Of a stretch of DNA of 61,017 nucleotides, positions 46,166 to 54,494 are shown in pieces. Positions within the stretch are counted from its first letter, which is position 1; each line of letters opens with the position of its first letter. The DNA is from Deinococcus aestuarii (GTDB lineage Bacteria; Deinococcota; Deinococci; Deinococcales; Deinococcaceae). The position numbers and the translations under genes were made by a program. The DNA is taken from assembly GCF_018863415.1 (NCBI RefSeq), contig NZ_JAHKSN010000028.1:1-61017 (forward strand). Direction: 5' to 3'. The notes beneath the pieces were generated by a model. The model was not told where the DNA came from and did not search any database. It worked only from the letters and a program-made list of their open reading frames with translations.

Positions 46166-46993
46166 ATGAAACAGCTTCTTTGCCTGACCTGCCTGGGCCT
46201 TCTTGGTGCCTGTGCTCCTTCACAGACCACCACTCCAGCGGCAGCGTGGCGAACCCTCAGTCCTGACAACCTGCTGGTCATCGACACTTCGAAGGGGCGC
46301 ATGCTCGTCGAGATGCATCCTGAGCTGGCCCCACAAGCGGTCGAGCGCGTCAAACGGCTCGCCCGGGAGGGGGTCTACGACGGGTTGCAGTTCCACCGCG
46401 TGATTGACCTCTTTGTCGCCCAGACGGGGAACCCGAACAACAAGGACGGCGGAACGTCCCAGTACCCGAATCTCCCCCCCGAGTTCTCTGCACGCATCCC
46501 GGACGGGACCCCCCTGACCCTCGTCAGCAGCAGCGCCGATGCCAACACGGGCTTCCTGGGAACCCTTCCGGTCCAGACGGCCTCGAACACGGAAACGAAA
46601 CGGCGTGCCGTGCCCAACGTTCAGGTGTGGGGCGCCTACTGTCCTGGCGTGGCAGGGATGGGACGGGGAGAGGCCCCGGACAGCGCCAACAGCGAGATCT
46701 TCTTTATGCGCGGCGCGTCCTCACGCCGTCTGGACCTGCAATACACGGTCTGGGGCAACACCGTGATCGGACAGGAGGTTATCGGTGCTTTGAACGTGGG
46801 GGAACCGCCCGCGAGCCCGGACATCATGCGCAAGGTCCGCGTCGCCGCCGATCTTCCCGAGGCCGAACGCCCGGTCGTCGAGGCGATGGACACCACCAGT
46901 CCAGCGTTTCAGGCCATGATCAACGCGGCGCGGGCCAGCAAGGGCGCGGATTTTACCATCTGCGACCTCCAGGTCCCTACCCGGCTGCGATAA
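46166..46993 (+). CDS. Cyclophilin-type peptidyl-prolyl isomerase lipoprotein
   Basis: The 275-residue protein starts with a lipoprotein signal (MKQLLCLTCLGLLGAC, lipobox LGAC, Cys16) and continues as a cyclophilin: VIDTSKGRMLVEMHPELAPQAVERVKRLAREGVYDGLQFHRVIDLFVAQTGNPNNKDGG, followed by a long insert and NSEIFFMRGA...LDLQYTVWGNTVIGQEVIGALNVGEPP. It should assist folding outside the membrane. I chose ATG 46166, which begins the signal directly; a GTG at 46154 is possible. The family insert is larger than in minimal cyclophilins, as in other Deinococcus copies. Confidence 0.87.
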   Translation: MKQLLCLTCLGLLGACAPSQTTTPAAAWRTLSPDNLLVIDTSKGRMLVEMHPELAPQAVERVKRLAREGVYDGLQFHRVIDLFVAQTGNPNNKDGGTSQYPNLPPEFSARIPDGTPLTLVSSSADANTGFLGTLPVQTASNTETKRRAVPNVQVWGAYCPGVAGMGRGEAPDSANSEIFFMRGASSRRLDLQYTVWGNTVIGQEVIGALNVGEPPASPDIMRKVRVAADLPEAERPVVEAMDTTSPAFQAMINAARASKGADFTICDLQVPTRLR

Positions 46994-47324
46994 CCGCTTT
47001 CCTCCATCAGGGGTTCTGGAACCTCGGGTGGGAAGACGGTGACCAAACGGAAGCTTCCTGGCCCCGCTTCCCTGTTCGGAGCAACCCGGACTCAGCCTGA
47101 CTGCACGCTCGGGTTCAGGGGTCTGAACAGACAGGCCGCCCGGAGCGAGGAGGGGGTGCCCCAGCGAGCGGCCATCGCCGGTCGTCCCCACGAGGAGAGC
47201 GACCCGGTGTGGCCGGTCACCAGCGCCTCCCCGTCGCTCCCCGGTGACGGCCGGGCGTTCAGCGTCACGTCCCGGCTGGGAACACGGTCCCGGCCGGCAG
47301 CCGCCAGTGGCCTGGAGGCGCCTC
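46994..47324. other. Intergenic region, nothing recognised
   Basis: About 330 bases lie between two convergent genes (cyclophilin and HD-Pnk). Open frames here are antisense shadows. No terminator hairpin with a T-tract was evident. Confidence 0.5.
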
Positions 47325-48617
47325 CTAAAGAATGTCTCCCTGCGGCCATCCGCCGAAGTTGACGGGGCCCATCCCCCGCGCGGCCACCGGGCGCAGGAAC
47401 TCGTCGAGCACGAGGGTGCGGTGGACTTCCGTAAGGTACGGGAACTCGGCGTTTTCCACCTGACTCGCCACCACATGGGCGGGGACGGCGTGGGTTCTCG
47501 CCGGGTTGCGCTCGAAGACCGTACTCAGAGGCGGCTGGAACACCGCCAGCGTCGTCAGCGCCCCGTAGTCGAAGCCCAGGCGCAGCGGAATGCCCCGGAA
47601 GTCCCGCCGGGTATTCGTCGCGTCCCACATCACCCGACGTTTCGCGCGCAGCGACGCTTTCAGCCGCTCCTTCGCCTCCTGCAAGACCCGCCCGTTCACG
47701 CTCTGGTCCGCCCGCTTCCCGGCCAGTTCCTCCCGCAGCAGGTCGAGGGACACCACGTCGTAGTCGGGCAGGTGCTCGGCCACCCAGGCGCTCTTCCCCG
47801 AGCCGCTGGGTCCGCAGGTCACCACGAGCTGGGGGAAGCCCGCCCTGGCGGCGTACCCCCGGGCGATGGCCTCGTGGGAGGTCTGGATCAGCCCCGCCTC
47901 GTAGTCGAGGATGCCCCCCTCGCGCACCAGATCCCGGTACGCCGGGGGAAAAACGGCGAGGTCCCCGTCGATGATCTCGGCCCACTCCCGGTAGGGGTCC
48001 GGGTTGTTCCAGACACCGTACTCCTCGGCGCCCAGCCGGAAAAGGTCCAGGTCCTCCAGCTTCGAGGTGCGGTCGGCGGCGAGGCGGCCCCGGGTGTCGG
48101 CGACCTCCAGCAGATAGAGCAGGGGCAGGTTTACCTGTCGGGCCAGCCGCCGGTACGCCCGCTCGCTCCCAGACTCCAGGGTGCGCCCGAGGTCATGATG
48201 GTGTCCGACGAGCGCCATGACGGCGTGGATGACCGGATACGGCAACCCCAGTTCAGGAAGTCGGTACGCCAGGTAGGAGCGGCCCCGGTCGGCGTGACGT
48301 GGGGAGATGATGCGGCTCTCCCCTGCGGCATCCTCGGCCCGCCGGGTGGTCAGCGCCTTGCCCAGGTCGTGCAACGCGGCGGCGAGGACCAGCCCCAGCC
48401 GGTCGTCCGGCCCGAGCCCTTCCCGGTCGGCGAGGTCGTAGGTCTCGGCCAGCACCAGGCCCGCGTGGGTGGCGACGTCGCCTTCCCCGTGCCACGCCGG
48501 GTCCTGGGGCGTGCGGCGCAGCTCGGCGAGCAGGGGCAGCACGTCACCCAGCGCCTCCACGAAGGCCGGGAAGTCGGGCCGTGCTCCCGCCTGAATCTGT
48601 TGCAGGAAGGGCCTCAT
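47325..48617 (-). CDS. HD-Pnk: phosphoesterase-polynucleotide kinase
   Basis: The 430-residue protein fuses an N-terminal HD phosphohydrolase (THAGLVLAETYDLADRE, AAALHDLGKALTTRR, HADRGRSYLAYRL, ALVGHHHDLGRTL) to a C-terminal 5'-OH polynucleotide kinase (P-loop G269PSGSGKS276, VSLDLLREELAG, MWDATNTRRDFRG, ERNPARTHAVPAHVV). Bifunctional HD-Pnk enzymes are known (for example from Runella) to remove 2',3'-phosphates and phosphorylate 5'-OH ends. Its ATG overlaps the stop of the upstream RNA ligase gene, so the pair can heal and seal broken RNA. The start at 48617 gives the family N-terminus; the frame remains open further upstream only inside the ligase gene. Confidence 0.88.
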   Translation of the reverse strand: MRPFLQQIQAGARPDFPAFVEALGDVLPLLAELRRTPQDPAWHGEGDVATHAGLVLAETYDLADREGLGPDDRLGLVLAAALHDLGKALTTRRAEDAAGESRIISPRHADRGRSYLAYRLPELGLPYPVIHAVMALVGHHHDLGRTLESGSERAYRRLARQVNLPLLYLLEVADTRGRLAADRTSKLEDLDLFRLGAEEYGVWNNPDPYREWAEIIDGDLAVFPPAYRDLVREGGILDYEAGLIQTSHEAIARGYAARAGFPQLVVTCGPSGSGKSAWVAEHLPDYDVVSLDLLREELAGKRADQSVNGRVLQEAKERLKASLRAKRRVMWDATNTRRDFRGIPLRLGFDYGALTTLAVFQPPLSTVFERNPARTHAVPAHVVASQVENAEFPYLTEVHRTLVLDEFLRPVAARGMGPVNFGGWPQGDIL

Positions 48618-49243
48618 CCCTGCCCCCTCAGCCGGTTCGAAACAACGGCCTGGTGCAGCCAGTGCTCGTCCGTCTGCACGTGATCGGCCCGCACCCACTT
48701 CGCGACGTGCGAGGCGAACTCGGCGAAGGGAAAGCCTTCCGTGGTGCGCACGACGTACCCCTCCATCTCCCGCTCGGCCACCTGGATGCCCCGGATCACC
48801 CGTTCGTCCCAGGGCCCCCGGTACAGCTCCTGCGGCGTTGGCACGTCCAATTCCCGGGCCCACGGCCGGGTCTCGTCCCAGCCGAGGCAGGTGTTGGTGT
48901 CGTCCCAGACGCTGAAGAGGGAGAAGTACGACTCCAGGTCCTCGTAGGCGAGCGAGTGCCGGGCATACAGGTTCTCCCCGCAGACCCGCCAACCTTCGGG
49001 AATCAGGTACCCGATGCGGCCCTGAAGGCCTTTCACCCAGTCGCGGGACGGGTGGGGGCAGGGGTCGAGGGAGCGGGCATGCAGGCCATCCCGGTAGAGC
49101 GTCGTGTTCTCGCCATCAAGCTTCTCGGTCACGACCACCTCCTGACCCTCGAAGCTGTGGACGTCCGCCATGCGGGTGTCGTCCTGACTCGCGCCAGGGG
49201 ACCAGGGCAGGTGGGGGGTGCGGGGGTATTTGAGGCGGGTCAT
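48614..49243 (-). CDS. RNA ligase (nucleotidyltransferase family)
   Basis: The 209-residue enzyme has the ligase motif I EKLDGENTTLY with the adenylated Lys41, motif III-like GENLYARHSLAYEDLESYFSLFSVWD, motif IV EMEGYVVRTTEG and motif V AKWVRADH. It is the short RNA-ligase type without an extra C-terminal domain and is distinct in length from the larger D. radiodurans Rnl5-type ligase. It should seal 3'-OH and 5'-PO4 RNA ends, which are exactly what the HD-Pnk encoded 4 bases overlapping downstream would create. ATG 49243 is the first in-frame start of the family N-terminus. Confidence 0.88.
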   Translation of the reverse strand: MTRLKYPRTPHLPWSPGASQDDTRMADVHSFEGQEVVVTEKLDGENTTLYRDGLHARSLDPCPHPSRDWVKGLQGRIGYLIPEGWRVCGENLYARHSLAYEDLESYFSLFSVWDDTNTCLGWDETRPWARELDVPTPQELYRGPWDERVIRGIQVAEREMEGYVVRTTEGFPFAEFASHVAKWVRADHVQTDEHWLHQAVVSNRLRGQG

Positions 49244-49980
49244 GAGCGGCTCCGAGTGGCAGGCTACCCGGAGAAAGCCTTGCGGCGACAGCGCCACATG
49301 GCGGAGGCGGCAAGCCGATGGCCCGCTTGCACAACGTTTCTCAACCTGAGGTCTGCCCCTCTCCCCTCTCGGTCTGGCACCTCGGGTGTGCTGGCCGTCC
49401 GAACATCTCACAGCGTCTGGGCATCCCGGGCTTCAGGGCTCCACCCCCACGCCTGGGCGGTGGGACGGCGGATGAGTCCAGGCCCAGAGACCTCAGCGCG
49501 GGCGGAAACAGTAATGCAGTAATTACACCTATACTGACTTCCTTGAATGCTGAAGACCGCGGGGCGGTGCCCACGGCCCGTGGCCTGGCTCCGGAACAAC
49601 AGGTGTTCCAGTGGAATGACGGCGGGGGACTTGAGCCACTCCACCCCTTCGTCCTTCCAGGCGACTCCTCTCCGGGGCAGCGTCCAACGCCTGCCGGGTG
49701 AGACCACCCATCCCCCCGGTGTCCTCGGGCGCTCAGCCCCACCGCCAGATTCAAGCTGCTGCTCTACTTAAATACTGCAATACTTACTTGCACTGCCGCT
49801 GATTTCCGTACTTGAGTGGTACAGTGTTTGCGTGATTCAGCACTGGCCGTGTCTATCGGACCCGCGAGTGAAGACGCGGCGCATCACAGCCCACGAGGGG
49901 CCATCGACAGGGGGGGCGTGGGTGAGTGGATCGCCGGGCGTGGCCTCCCCTGGCATTCTGCCGCACTTGCAGGAGGGGTC
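49244..49980. other. Non-coding region upstream of the second partition cassette
   Basis: No gene is recognisable. The region holds GTAATGCAGTAATTAC at 49511-49526 and a cluster of TACT-containing boxes at about 49764-49824, described separately. The ribosome site AGGAGG of the next gene lies at about 49970. Confidence 0.5.
49511..49824. repeat. TACTGCA-type repeats upstream of the second parA (candidate centromere/operator)
   Basis: GTAATGCAGTAATTAC occurs at 49511-49526. A second cluster at 49764-49824 contains TACTTAAATACTGCAATACTT and further TACTT/TACAGT boxes at intervals of about 8-10 bases. The same TACTGC/GCAGTA words recur after the cassette (50842-50960 and 52500-52527). Such short-box arrays are typical of centromeres bound by ribbon-helix-helix partner proteins, and the one at 49764 probably overlaps the parA2 promoter. 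Confidence 0.6.
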
Positions 49981-50583
49981 ATGAAACTCACCGTCGCCAA
50001 CCTCAAGGGCGGGTCGGGCAAGACCACGACCGCCGTGTACCTGGCAAACGCCCTGGCGGCCTCGGGCCGGACCTTGCTCATCGACGCCGACCCACAGGGC
50101 TCGGCCCTGTCGTGGAGTGAGACCGCCGGGAACTTCCCCCTGCCGGTGGTGGCCGCGCCGGTGCGGGACCTCCACCGCCGGGTGCCCCAGCTCGCCGAGG
50201 GGTACGCCCACGTGGTGATCGACACCCCACCCGGGGAGCTGGCGATCACCCGCAGCGCGATGCTGGCCTCGGAGACCGTCCTCATCCCGATTCCTCCCAG
50301 CCTGATGGACCTCGACCGCCTGCGTCCCACCCTGGAGGTGCTGGCGGAGCTGGAGGGGCTGCACGAGCCGCAGGTGCTGTGCTTACTCACCCGCGTGCGC
50401 CGGGGGACCCGCAGCTCCCGTGCCGCCCGCGAGGTGCTGCTCGAATTGGGCCTGAATGTCCTGGGCGCTGAGGTCTCCCTGCGCGAGGGGTACGCCAACG
50501 GCTTCGGCCTGGCCCTCGCGGATGACCTGGGCGAGTACGCGGACGTGCTTCAGGAACTGAAAGGCAGGGTGTCACAGCCATGA
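49981..50583 (+). CDS. Second ParA-family ATPase, short (type Ib)
   Basis: The 200-residue ATPase has NLKGGSGKTTTAVYLANALAASG, LLIDADPQGSALSW and HVVIDTPPGELAITRSAMLASETVLIPIPPS. It is shorter than the ParA at 41281 and lacks any N-terminal DNA-binding part, as in ParF-type (type Ib) systems. A strong AGGAGG site precedes ATG 49981. Its stop overlaps the ATG of a small ribbon-helix-helix protein gene. It may stabilise a second, formerly independent plasmid unit. Confidence 0.88.
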   Translation: MKLTVANLKGGSGKTTTAVYLANALAASGRTLLIDADPQGSALSWSETAGNFPLPVVAAPVRDLHRRVPQLAEGYAHVVIDTPPGELAITRSAMLASETVLIPIPPSLMDLDRLRPTLEVLAELEGLHEPQVLCLLTRVRRGTRSSRAAREVLLELGLNVLGAEVSLREGYANGFGLALADDLGEYADVLQELKGRVSQP

Positions 50584-50888
50584 CGAAGAGCAAACCCAGC
50601 GACGTCCTGAGCCGGATGCGGGCCACCACCACCCGGGAGAAGCCGGTGAGCACCTCGCCGGAGACCGCCCCACAGGTGTCGGATACCCCGGCCCCGCCCC
50701 CCACCCCGCCACGGGTGCGCCGGGTGCGCTACACCCTCGACCTGGAGCCCGAGCAGCACAAGAATCTCAAGCGCTTCGCCCTGGAGGCGGACGCCGACGC
50801 CAGCGAGGTCATGCGCGCCCTGCTCGCCCTGCTCCATACCGATACTGGAGTCAGGAATGCAGTCCTTACTGCAATCAGCAAGGACTGA
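50580..50888 (+). CDS. Small ribbon-helix-helix partition protein (ParG-like)
   Basis: The 102-residue protein has a disordered Pro/Thr-rich N-terminal half and a C-terminal ribbon-helix-helix (RVRYTLDLEPEQHKNLKRFALEADADASEVMRALLALLHTD). This matches the ParG-type partner of short ParA ATPases: the folded part binds centromere boxes while the flexible tail stimulates the ATPase. It overlaps parA2 by 4 bases. The family is recognised by architecture rather than by close sequence identity. GCAGTCCTTACTGC lies inside its last codons. Confidence 0.75.
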   Translation: MTKSKPSDVLSRMRATTTREKPVSTSPETAPQVSDTPAPPPTPPRVRRVRYTLDLEPEQHKNLKRFALEADADASEVMRALLALLHTDTGVRNAVLTAISKD

Positions 50889-50960
50889 GGGTTCGATGTT
50901 GGATCCGGTTGAAACACTTCGCGGCTGAGGTACTGCTTTGCTGAGTTACTTCAATACTTG
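50842..50960. repeat. TACTGCA-type repeats downstream of the second parA cassette
   Basis: GCAGTCCTTACTGC at 50859-50872 and TACTGCTTTGCTGAGTTACT with AATACTTG at 50931-50960 repeat the words found upstream of parA2. They lie at the end of the ParG-like gene and before the broken AlbA_2 gene. Confidence 0.5.
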
Positions 50961-50974
50961 AACGCGTAGTTCTG

Positions 50975-52480
50975 GGGCTGTGGGCCGGCATCAAGTCTGG
51001 GGGCGCCTCGGTCCTGAGCCTCCCCCTGGTCGAGGGTGACACCCTGGACCTCAAGCGTGATTGGTCGGGCCCGCAGCCGTGCCTTCGGGCGCTGGCCGCC
51101 TTCGCCAACACCCGGGGCGGCACCCTGGTCCTAGGGGTCGAGAACGACGGGGTGACGGTGGGGAGTTCCGACCCCAGCGACCTGGAGGAGTTGCGGATCG
51201 TGAGCAGCGTGGTGGACACCCTGCGGCTGACCCCGGAGGTCCGGCGCGTGCCCGCCCCGAACGGGCAGACGGTTCTGACCCTGAGCGTTCGGCCGTCCCC
51301 CACCCTGGTGGCCTACCAGAGCCGCTCCTTCATGCGGGTGGGCGGCTCCAACCGTGAAATGACACCGGACGAGATCGCCCGGCGGTCGCTGGAGGTCAGC
51401 GGGCAAAGCTGGGACGCCCGGCAGGGCGGCCTCCCATTCAGCGTGGGCGGCCATCACCCGCGCCCCTCGCCGGAGGCACTGATCGCTTCCCTGCGGCTCG
51501 CCGGGTCCTGCCTGCCCCACGCCTCGGCGGGTGACGCCCCAGCGGGTGCTGGAGAACCTGAACCTGGTCCGCGAGGGCTAGCCCACCCGGACGGCCCTGC
51601 TGCTGTTTGGGAGCCGTCCGCAGGGCCCGGCGGGCAGGAGCAGGGTGCAGATCGCGCAGTTCAGAGGCGGGCGAATCTTTCAGCAGGAGGTCATCGGCGG
51701 GCCGCTCGTCGAGCAGGTGGGGGAGACCCTGGAGGCGCTGCGGGTCTTCCTGGGAGTGGGGTACGAGATCGGGGACCGCGCCGCGCTGGAGGGGAGGGGA
51801 GACTTCGGCCTGCTGGAGCGGGTGCAGCGGGCCGAGGTCTGGCCGTATTCGCTTCCCGCCCTGCGCGAGGCCCTGGTCAACGCCCTGATCCACCGTGACT
51901 ATCTCAGCGGCGGTCGCACCCGGATCCGGGTGCATGAGGACGTCCTGGACTTCTGGAACCCGGCCACCCCTCCCGGCGGCGCAACCTGCAATTCGCGGAC
52001 GCCTTTCACCTGGCCGGCTTGGTGGAGCGCTGGGGCACTGGCACCACCCGCATGATCGGGGCGGCCCGCCAGGCGGGGCTTCCCGCACCCACCTTTGCGG
52101 AGGACGGCGGCGGGTTGCGCGTGACCTTGCGGCGGGATCCCTTCCTGCCCGAACTGCTCGCGCGCTTCAAAGAGCGGCAGGGCCAAGCCCTCACCTCCCT
52201 GCAAGCACATGCCCGGAGCACCAACGCCGGGTACCGCGAATGGACCGGCGCGTCCGACCGCACCGCCGCGCTCGACCTGAGTCGCCTGGTCGAACTCGGC
52301 ATCCTGGGACGCGAGGGGCGGGGCCGCAACGTGTCCTATCGCCTTCCCGGAATCCCGCAACGTTGCCCGGCAGGCGCCCGAGAGGGGCCACCCGGATGGG
52401 AAAACCTGGCTTTCCGAATCCCGCAAGCCTCCTGCAAGTGCCGTGGCCGTCCCATTGAATGCATCCTGCCCAGGGAGAAA
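50975..52480 (+). pseudogene. AlbA_2/Schlafen-like putative regulator, multiply broken
   Basis: The N-terminal part encodes an AlbA_2 (divergent AAA_4/Schlafen) domain: LVEGDTLDLKRDWSG, LRALAAFANTRGGTLVLGVENDG, SFMRVGGSNREMTPDEIARR. Near 51530 the frame shifts; VLENLNLVREG meets a TAG at about 51580; the next piece (TALLLFGSRPQG...IAQFRGG, ALREALVNALIHRDYLSGGRTRIRVHEDVLDFWNP) shifts again near 51970 to LQFADAFHLAGLVERWGTGTTRMIGAARQAGLPAPTF and a C-terminal winged helix. At least two frameshifts and one stop are present. The intact protein would be an ATP-binding transcriptional regulator or RecG-like protein. Confidence 0.75.
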
Positions 52481-52499
52481 TGCCATCTCAGGCGTAGAT

Positions 52500-52527
52500 C
52501 AGTAATGCAGTAAATACTGCATTACTG
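52500..52527. repeat. Perfect 28-bp palindrome of the TACTGCA type
   Basis: The arms CAGTAATGCAGTA and TACTGCATTACTG are perfect inverted 13-mers separated by AA. The words match the repeats around the second partition cassette, which it closes on the right. Confidence 0.8.
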
Positions 52528-52600
52528 GACAATGGGTTGAGTGGAGAAGCCACCTCTGGGCCTGGGGCAGGCTGGGGAGAACCGGAACGGAAATCACCAC

Positions 52601-52909
52601 ATGAGCAATCACGACCATATCGCCACCCTGCTGTACGCCCTGGGGGAGGCGGCGGATGACCTTCGGGGCGGGGATGAGGGGCGCGCTGCCGAGCGGCTGC
52701 GGACCGTGCACGGGGCGCTGCGGGCCGCGGCCCCCGCGCCCGACTGGGAGACGCTGGCCCTGATGCTCGAACCCCACGTCGCCCGGCCCCGACCCCCGGC
52801 GGATGCCGACGACGCCTGGCCGTACCACGAGCGCCCGGGTGATCTTCCGGACCCGAAGGAGGACGCGCCCCCACCGAATCTGATGTTCCCGTTCGGAAAG
52901 GTCTCCTGA
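52601..52909 (+). CDS. Small hypothetical protein
   Basis: The 102-residue product (MSNHDHIATLLYALGEAADDLRGGDEGRAAERLRTVHGALRAAAPAPDWETLALMLEPHVARP...) is helical in its first half and acidic/Pro-rich afterwards. No family is recognised. I start at ATG 52601; an in-frame ATG at 52541 is possible. There is no clear ribosome site. It lies between the palindrome at 52500 and the convergent nuclease-like gene. Confidence 0.5.
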   Translation: MSNHDHIATLLYALGEAADDLRGGDEGRAAERLRTVHGALRAAAPAPDWETLALMLEPHVARPRPPADADDAWPYHERPGDLPDPKEDAPPPNLMFPFGKVS

Positions 52910-53039
52910 AGGCGACCTGCCCCCGGCCTGTTCCGGGGTGAGGCGGGACCGACGGGATCGGCGCCAAACCTCTCTCTGCCGAAAAGGCATGATCCGTCGC
53001 ATGGGCTGGCATCGTGCCACGCCTGTTCTTACGGGCCCC

Positions 53040-53960
53040 TCACTGGCCCGTCTTCCGGCGTGGTGATGGGGACGTCTGGGGTCTGACGGTGGAGACACCG
53101 CCGCGCCCTCGTCCCACCCCTCGCACGAGCGTCTTGAACTCGCGGGCGAGACGTGGGAGGTGGGCCACGTCGGTCAGCTCCTCCAGCCCCTCCCGCACGG
53201 TGTACCCATGACGCCCAAAACACACGCCCACCTCCTCCAGCCGCACGGCCAGATCCTCGTTCACCCGCTCCCCGTTGAGCTGCCAGCACACCACGTACCC
53301 CAGCAGTTGACGGCGCACCTCGGCGGTGAGGTTTGGCCGCAGCACGGTCTTGAGGTCTACCAGCAGGCCGTCGAGCAGGAAATCGGCGTCGGCGCCGCCC
53401 ACCAGCTCCGAGGCTTGGCCGAAGTGCGGGTTGAGGACCACCCGCCCGGCCCCGCCCAGCAGCGCCTCGTCGCGCACCCGCGCGAGCCCCATCAGGTCCT
53501 GAACATCCTCTTTTGGCACCCCGGCGAACACGACCGAGGCGTCCCCCTGGCGGTAGATAAAGTCGAGCGCGGCGAGGCCGAGCAGGGCCCGGCACGACTC
53601 GGCGCTCAGATACTTTTCGTCCCCGCCGACAAAGCGCGCGTGGGCCCGCCGCCCCTCGTCGAGGAGGTTCTGCACGAGTGGGCCCGCCTCCGCACCGACC
53701 GAACCCATCCGGGAGAGCTGCGCCCCATGTTCAGCCACCCAGGGACCCAGGACGACCGGCACGCCCCTGATGCGGTAATACCGTTCGAGGCGCCAGCGCA
53801 GCGCGTAGTCGTTGGCCGTCCCCACCACGTTCGCCCGGTCGGGCGCGCAGAGCCGAGGCACCTGTGGGGGCGGTACGCGCAGCGCCGGGGCGGGCTTCAG
53901 GGCCGCGTCGAGCAGGTCGCGCAGGTCCGGGCTCGTTTTGAGCAGCCCCGTCAGGCTCAT
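53040..53960 (-). CDS. RecB/Cas4-like PD-(D/E)XK nuclease-family protein
   Basis: The 306-residue protein carries the nuclease-fold motif ELVGGADADFLLDGLLVDLKTVLRP, with candidate active-site residues Asp191/Asp193, Asp202 and Lys204, followed 14 residues later by Q218-L-L-G-Y222, the QxxxY helix of RecB/Cas4-type nucleases. The N-terminal part (residues 1-160) is not recognised and includes DYALRWRLERYYR. Similar proteins occur as uncharacterised genes in Deinococcus and actinobacteria. The function is unknown: restriction, DNA repair or an inactive DNA-binding fold are possible. It stands alone on the minus strand. Confidence 0.7.
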   Translation of the reverse strand: MSLTGLLKTSPDLRDLLDAALKPAPALRVPPPQVPRLCAPDRANVVGTANDYALRWRLERYYRIRGVPVVLGPWVAEHGAQLSRMGSVGAEAGPLVQNLLDEGRRAHARFVGGDEKYLSAESCRALLGLAALDFIYRQGDASVVFAGVPKEDVQDLMGLARVRDEALLGGAGRVVLNPHFGQASELVGGADADFLLDGLLVDLKTVLRPNLTAEVRRQLLGYVVCWQLNGERVNEDLAVRLEEVGVCFGRHGYTVREGLEELTDVAHLPRLAREFKTLVRGVGRGRGGVSTVRPQTSPSPRRKTGQ

Positions 53961-54494
53961 GGCGTCAACCCTACCAGCGCGGGAAAGCGGGCCGCCATCA
54001 ACATGGGGGGGAGGCGCGGGACCTCAGGGGCGGGCACGCGGTTGGTCGGGAGTACCCGGGTACCCGCGTCTCGTCTCACCGCACCAACGCCAGCACGCCC
54101 AGCGGCAGGTTCAACCCCCCCCGGGATCGTCGTGTAGAAATCGTTTGCCAGCGGACTGCCCCCACGCCGCGCCTCCAGCACCAGCCGCCGACCCTCCCGG
54201 AAGCGTTTTGGCCCGCAGATCAGGAAGAGGCCGAGCTGCGCCCGCGCGTGCCGGGCCTGACGCGACCGGGGAGACGTCCCGGTCCACCCGTCCTACCACT
54301 GGGACAGCTCGGTCCGTCGTCATCCTCTCTCAGGCGGGTGGTGTCCGGGAGGTCGCCCGATGGGTCGTGGAGAAAAACGTCTCCTCGTGGGTGGACAAGC
54401 GAGCCATCGAACCCCCGCCCTTCATCGTCCACCGCTCAGCGCTATGGGTCAGATTACATACGACTAGAGACCTAACGGTTATAAAGCTAACTAT
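53961..54494. other. Gene scrap and MarR promoter region
   Basis: A leftward frame (about 54074-54250) reads AQLGLFLICGPKRFREGRRLVLEARRGGSPLANDFYTTIPGG, then shifts at a G-run to LNLPLGVLALVR and stop. It looks like the end of an unrecognised gene. The 54450-54494 stretch is AT-rich, with CTAAC repeats and TATAAA (54480-54485) just ahead of the MarR start. Confidence 0.4.
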
